43,665 nt of DNA from Parcubacteria group bacterium GW2011_GWA2_40_23 (GTDB lineage: Bacteria > Patescibacteriota > Patescibacteriia > UBA11705 > JABHMO01), in the NCBI GenBank assembly GCA_000996245.1, contig LBYP01000008.1:1-43665 (forward strand), in the 5' to 3' direction. Positions 40,265 through 43,665 of the stretch are shown one piece after another; the first letter of the stretch is position 1; each line of letters opens with the position of its first letter. Below the pieces are notes generated by a model. That model was given only the letters and a program-made list of their open reading frames with translations. It searched no databases and was not told the DNA's origin. The position numbers and the translations under genes are program-made.

Positions 40265-40368
40265 ATTTTTTTGTCATATTTATATTTTTAATTATTACCA
40301 TTCAATCATTTCAGATGTTTTGAATATATACAAATCTAGGTGAAGAACAATTTAGATAATAAAACAAA

Positions 40369-40393
40369 AATCCCCCAAGGTTATTGGGAGATT
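40369..40393 (-). terminator. Terminator of the secA transcript
   Basis: A 10-bp stem aatcccccaa/ttgggagatt (40369-40378, 40384-40393) with one G-U pair and a 5-nt loop. On the minus strand it is followed by TTTTTGTTTT. It lies 12 nt past the deoxyribosyltransferase-like stop. Confidence 0.9.
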
Positions 40394-40404
40394 AATACTG
40401 CTAT

Positions 40405-40791
40405 TTATTCCGCTAATCTTCTCAAGCCCGCACCAATGTCCTCCAATTCATCATACTCGACTACTAAATCTGCAATGCCTCTCGTCGTATCTTTAATTTG
40501 CGTACCTCTTTTCATAACAACAATAACTTTTTTCCCCAAAGCATAAGCTATACCAGCCTCAATCGAACGTCCGGTTGGTTTATCGGTCGTGTCGATGAGT
40601 AACGCATCACATTTTTGTATTTCTTCTTTGGCCAGTTGCATCAATTCTTTGGGATCATTAAAAATCTTTTGATAATTTTCTATATCGCGAATAAAACTAA
40701 AGTCTTCAAATCCAGCGGAACGAACAATCGCACATAATCGTTCTATTGTTTCTGGGCTATCGCCGAATGAGGAGGTGATGTAAATTTTCAT
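40405..40791 (-). CDS. Nucleoside 2-deoxyribosyltransferase-like protein
   Basis: A 128-aa single-domain protein of the nucleoside 2-deoxyribosyltransferase superfamily. The start is MKIYITSSFGD, a typical first beta strand. LLIDTTDKPTGRSIEAGIAYALGKKV carries D67 and the catalytic-type Glu78 followed by the AGIAYALGK helix. It could exchange or hydrolyse deoxyribonucleosides or related N-glycosides, but small members also include cytokinin-type and signalling enzymes, so the substrate is open. It is 4 nt downstream of secA and shares its terminator. Confidence 0.75.
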   Translation of the reverse strand: MKIYITSSFGDSPETIERLCAIVRSAGFEDFSFIRDIENYQKIFNDPKELMQLAKEEIQKCDALLIDTTDKPTGRSIEAGIAYALGKKVIVVMKRGTQIKDTTRGIADLVVEYDELEDIGAGLRRLAE

Positions 40792-40795
40792 ATTA

Positions 40796-43510
40796 TTATT
40801 CCCCACAACACTTTTTGTACTTCTTCCCACTTCCACAAGGGCAAGGATCATTCCGCCCGACTTTGTGACCGACGTCATCACGTTGTTTTTTAACAATATC
40901 ACCAGAATTATTAGCTGATTTTACTTGTTTATATGGATCTGCTTGAAATTGGCTGACAGCTGCCACATCATTAACCATTATTTTATCGTTTTCCAAAATT
41001 GATTTGGCCTGACGATGCGCAAAACCAATCTTATAAATTGTATAAACTATTTGATGTTTAATAAAATTCTGTAATTGCATGAACATGCCATAGGTTTCGC
41101 GCTGATACTCAATGAGCGGATCGCGTTGGCCGTAACCACGTAAACCAATACCAGTACGGAGTAAGGCCACGGCATCCAAATGATCAACCCACAAATTATC
41201 AGTACTACGTAAGACAACTTCCCGTTCCACAAAACGCATATAACCCGGTGAGCCAGACTGGCTATCAACATCTTTTTCTAAATCCTCATAACGTGCTTTA
41301 GCCAAAGTCATTAAAAATTCCACAATTTTATTACGAGCAGCCGCATCTTCTTCGCGGTCACCAGCTAATTTCTCTATACTAGCTAAAGTACTAATGTCCG
41401 CATCACTTAATGGGAAAATAGTTTTAACCACTTCAGCAATTTCTTTCATGTCCCAACTAGATTGATCGTGACTATTGGTATGAAAAAAAACAACTTGCTC
41501 AATTTCATCTTCAACCATTTCTAAAATTTGTTTTTTGACATGTTCCGGATTGGCTTTAATTGACTCTAGAACTTCGCGACGACGACGGTAAATAATTTCT
41601 CGTTGCTTATTAATCACGTCATCATAGTCAACTAAGTGTTTACGAATATCAAAGTTATTACCTTCAACTTTCTTTTGCGCTTTTTCGATAGAGTTGGCAA
41701 TCATTTTATTTTCAATAGCCTGATCTTCTGGCAAGCCCATGCGTATCATTAAATTTTTCACGCGATCAGAACCAAAAATGCGCATCAGCTCATCTTCCAT
41801 AGAGACATAGAACTGCGAAACACCTGGGTCACCTTGTCGACCGGCACGACCGCGTAACTGATTGTCGATACGACGAGATTCATGTCTTTCTGTTCCCAAA
41901 ACGAACAAACCACCTAACTCTTTTACCTTTTCGTAATCAGCTTGATTAAACGGCGTTCCACCAAGAATTATATCCACACCACGACCAGCCATGTTCGTTG
42001 CGACTGTCACCGCGCCCGCACGCCCTGCTTGGGCAATAATCGAAGCTTCTTTTTCGTGTTGTTTAGCATTTAAAATCTGATGTGGTACTCCAGCCTCATT
42101 CAACAAACGAGAAAGCAATTCATTTTTTTCAATAGCAATAGTACCGACAAGAACTGGTTGTCCTGTTGCATGAAGTCGTTTGATTTCACTCACAACTGCA
42201 TGTAACTTCCCAATTTCCGTCGCATAAATACGATCAGTTAAATCTATACGAGAAACCGGTTTATTCGTAGGAATAATTGTTAAATCTAAATGATAAATCT
42301 TATTAAATTCTTCCGCTTCCGTGGCCGCCGTACCAGTCATGCCGGCTAATTTTTTATAAGCACGAAAATAATTTTGAATAGTAATTGTCGCGAGTGTTCG
42401 ACTTTCCTTTTGGACAGAAACTCCTTCTTTAGCTTCAATCGCTTGGTGCAAACCTTCAGAATAACGACGGCCTTCCATTAATCGGCCAGTGAATTCATCA
42501 ATGATAATAACTTCATCATCTTTAACAACATAATCTTTATCGCGTTTAAAAAGAACTTGCGCGCGCAAGGCTTGTTCTAAATGATGCACCATTTCCATGC
42601 CTCCTTCATCATAAATATTGCCCATGTTCAAAATCTTTTCTATTTTTTCGATGCCCGCATCAGTTAAAGTAACAGCGCGCATTTTTTCATCTATATTATA
42701 ATCATCATTTTCTTTTAAGCGTGGAACAATTTGGGCAAACTTTTGATAGAGCTGAGCAGATTCTTCGGCTGGAGCAGAAATAATCAAAGGAGTTCGTGCT
42801 TCATCAATTAAAATCGAGTCCACTTCATCGACTATCGCGTAATGCAATTCACGCTGGACTGTCTGAGTTAAATCTGACGCCATGTTATCGCGTAAATAAT
42901 CAAAACCGAATTCGCTGTTCGTTCCGTAAGTAATATCTGCTTGATAGGCTTCAGCGCGTGAACAGGGTTTCAACTTTTTTACTTTTTCATCATTAACATC
43001 TGGGTTTTCATAATCAGGATCATAAATATAAGCCTGATCGTGAACAATACAAGCGGTTTTCATTCCCAGCACGTGATTAGCTCGGCCATTCCAGCCAGCA
43101 TCACGTTTGGCCAAATAATCATTCACAGTGATCAAATGAGAACCTTTGCCTTCTAACGCATTTAAATATAAAGCTAAAGCAGCCACGTGAGTTTTACCTT
43201 CGCCTGTTTTCATTTCAGCTATTTCTCCACGGTGCAAAACAACACCACCAATAATTTGCACGTCAAAATGACGCACTATATTGACACGACGATTCGCCTC
43301 ACGAATAGCGGCAAAAGCACGTGGTAAAATTTCGTCCAAAGTTTTTCCTTCTTTTAGTTCGTTTTTGAGCTCTTCTGTTGTCGCTTTTAGTTCTGAATCT
43401 GACAATTTCTCGAACTGATCTGAAAAACTATTTACTAGCTCAACAGTTGGCTGAATAGCATTAATAACCTTAGCGTTGGCGTCTCCAAAAAATTTTGAAA
43501 ATATGCTCAT
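40796..43510 (-). CDS. secA: Preprotein translocase ATPase SecA
   Basis: A 904-aa SecA that drives secretion through SecYEG. Walker A is MKTGEGKTH (100-108), the DEAD-type box is VDEVDSILIDEA, and the second helicase domain has TNMAGRGVDI and QLRGRAGRQGD. The preprotein cross-linking and scaffold regions follow. The C-terminal zinc motif RNDPCPCGSGKKYKKCC (last 20 residues) normally binds SecB or ribosomes. The length is normal. It begins just inside the right edge, with promoter 43534-43562. The first gene of a two-gene unit with the deoxyribosyltransferase-like gene. Confidence 0.98.
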   Translation of the reverse strand: MSIFSKFFGDANAKVINAIQPTVELVNSFSDQFEKLSDSELKATTEELKNELKEGKTLDEILPRAFAAIREANRRVNIVRHFDVQIIGGVVLHRGEIAEMKTGEGKTHVAALALYLNALEGKGSHLITVNDYLAKRDAGWNGRANHVLGMKTACIVHDQAYIYDPDYENPDVNDEKVKKLKPCSRAEAYQADITYGTNSEFGFDYLRDNMASDLTQTVQRELHYAIVDEVDSILIDEARTPLIISAPAEESAQLYQKFAQIVPRLKENDDYNIDEKMRAVTLTDAGIEKIEKILNMGNIYDEGGMEMVHHLEQALRAQVLFKRDKDYVVKDDEVIIIDEFTGRLMEGRRYSEGLHQAIEAKEGVSVQKESRTLATITIQNYFRAYKKLAGMTGTAATEAEEFNKIYHLDLTIIPTNKPVSRIDLTDRIYATEIGKLHAVVSEIKRLHATGQPVLVGTIAIEKNELLSRLLNEAGVPHQILNAKQHEKEASIIAQAGRAGAVTVATNMAGRGVDIILGGTPFNQADYEKVKELGGLFVLGTERHESRRIDNQLRGRAGRQGDPGVSQFYVSMEDELMRIFGSDRVKNLMIRMGLPEDQAIENKMIANSIEKAQKKVEGNNFDIRKHLVDYDDVINKQREIIYRRRREVLESIKANPEHVKKQILEMVEDEIEQVVFFHTNSHDQSSWDMKEIAEVVKTIFPLSDADISTLASIEKLAGDREEDAAARNKIVEFLMTLAKARYEDLEKDVDSQSGSPGYMRFVEREVVLRSTDNLWVDHLDAVALLRTGIGLRGYGQRDPLIEYQRETYGMFMQLQNFIKHQIVYTIYKIGFAHRQAKSILENDKIMVNDVAAVSQFQADPYKQVKSANNSGDIVKKQRDDVGHKVGRNDPCPCGSGKKYKKCCGE

Positions 43511-43533
43511 ATAATTGTTTATTATTTAGTAGA

Positions 43534-43562
43534 ATTCTAGCATCTTTTGCGACAAAAAACAA
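43534..43562 (-). promoter_or_regulatory. Promoter of secA
   Basis: TTGTTT (43562-43557), 17-bp spacer, TAGAAT (43539-43534) with extended TGC. Leader about 18-20 nt, AT-rich and without GGAGG. Confidence 0.65.
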
Positions 43563-43571
43563 CCCCGCGAT

Positions 43572-43628
43572 ATAGATAATAAATAATGTTACCGAAGACC
43601 TACCGAATAGATAATAAATAGGTTACCG
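43572..43628. repeat. Two direct repeats upstream of secA
   Basis: atagataataaata at 43572 and 43607 (35-bp period), each followed closely by gttaccg. Just two copies are visible before the window ends; a regulatory role is possible. Confidence 0.5.
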
Positions 43629-43665
43629 TAGTCTTCTATGACTATGGCAACAATTTTAGAGGTTT

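Overview
The window looks like a piece of a Candidate Phyla Radiation (Patescibacteria, probably Parcubacteria-type) chromosome. The evidence is AT-rich DNA with short spacers, native genes whose starts lack a Shine-Dalgarno sequence, a VirD4-like ATPase/membrane-protein pair of a type common in CPR, and above all an AMP phosphorylase / ribose-1,5-bisphosphate isomerase / archaeal-type RuBisCO cluster. No rRNA or ribosomal protein gene is present, so the lineage stays an inference.

Layout. 1-900: a tRNA-Asn(GUU) gene split by a group I intron that carries an HNH endonuclease. 914-2502: FkbM methyltransferase and exonuclease III, divergent. 2868-7772: rpoD-dnaG, a DHH-type protein with unusual motif order and a small CPR-type protein. 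7792-14947: AlkD plus an envelope block (AlgI/AlgJ-like O-acetylation pair, cyclopropane synthase, VOC protein, acyltransferase 3, SGNH esterase), nearly gapless on the minus strand. 14970-15670: tRNA-Ser(GGA), tRNA-Ser 5' fragments, a GIY-YIG protein and many small palindromes. 15682-17707: HD hydrolase, CDP-alcohol phosphatidyltransferase, DsbA-like protein. 17806-23192: the AMP-to-3-phosphoglycerate pathway and a beta-CASP RNase. 24793-32395: ABC exporter, reduced UvrA-like ATPase, RluB-type enzyme, and the VirD4-like ATPase with its membrane partner. 32508-36856: a sigma-region-4/HARE-HTH protein, secF, and a secD with parvulin domains inserted. 36926-38100: three tandem small zinc-motif genes. 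38116-40264: C39-like protease, a REP-associated transposase and a truncated DinD-like gene. 40369-43562: a nucleoside deoxyribosyltransferase-like gene and secA.

The feature that stands out is a second kind of gene scattered through this AT-rich background: five GC-rich transcription units (about 2508-2863, 16303-17003, 23425-24524, 36926-37610 and 37641-38100). Each has its own TTGAC-type promoter, a purine-rich Shine-Dalgarno sequence (GGAGG in five of the six genes, AAGGA in the sixth) and its own hairpin terminator. The native genes I checked start without GGAGG, and two are predicted to be leaderless. Four of the six cassette proteins are unfamiliar small or hypothetical proteins beyond any common family, or belong to one new-looking family: three tandem genes share CxxH-x(21-23)-CxxC. 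These cassettes are my best candidate for an undescribed system.

Together the genes cover housekeeping (replication priming, major sigma, Sec translocation), cell-envelope modification, nucleotide salvage into glycolysis through RuBisCO, a DNA- or protein-transport ATPase pair, and several selfish or repeat elements (group I intron, REP/RAYT, a MITE-like repeat, variable-stem hairpins).
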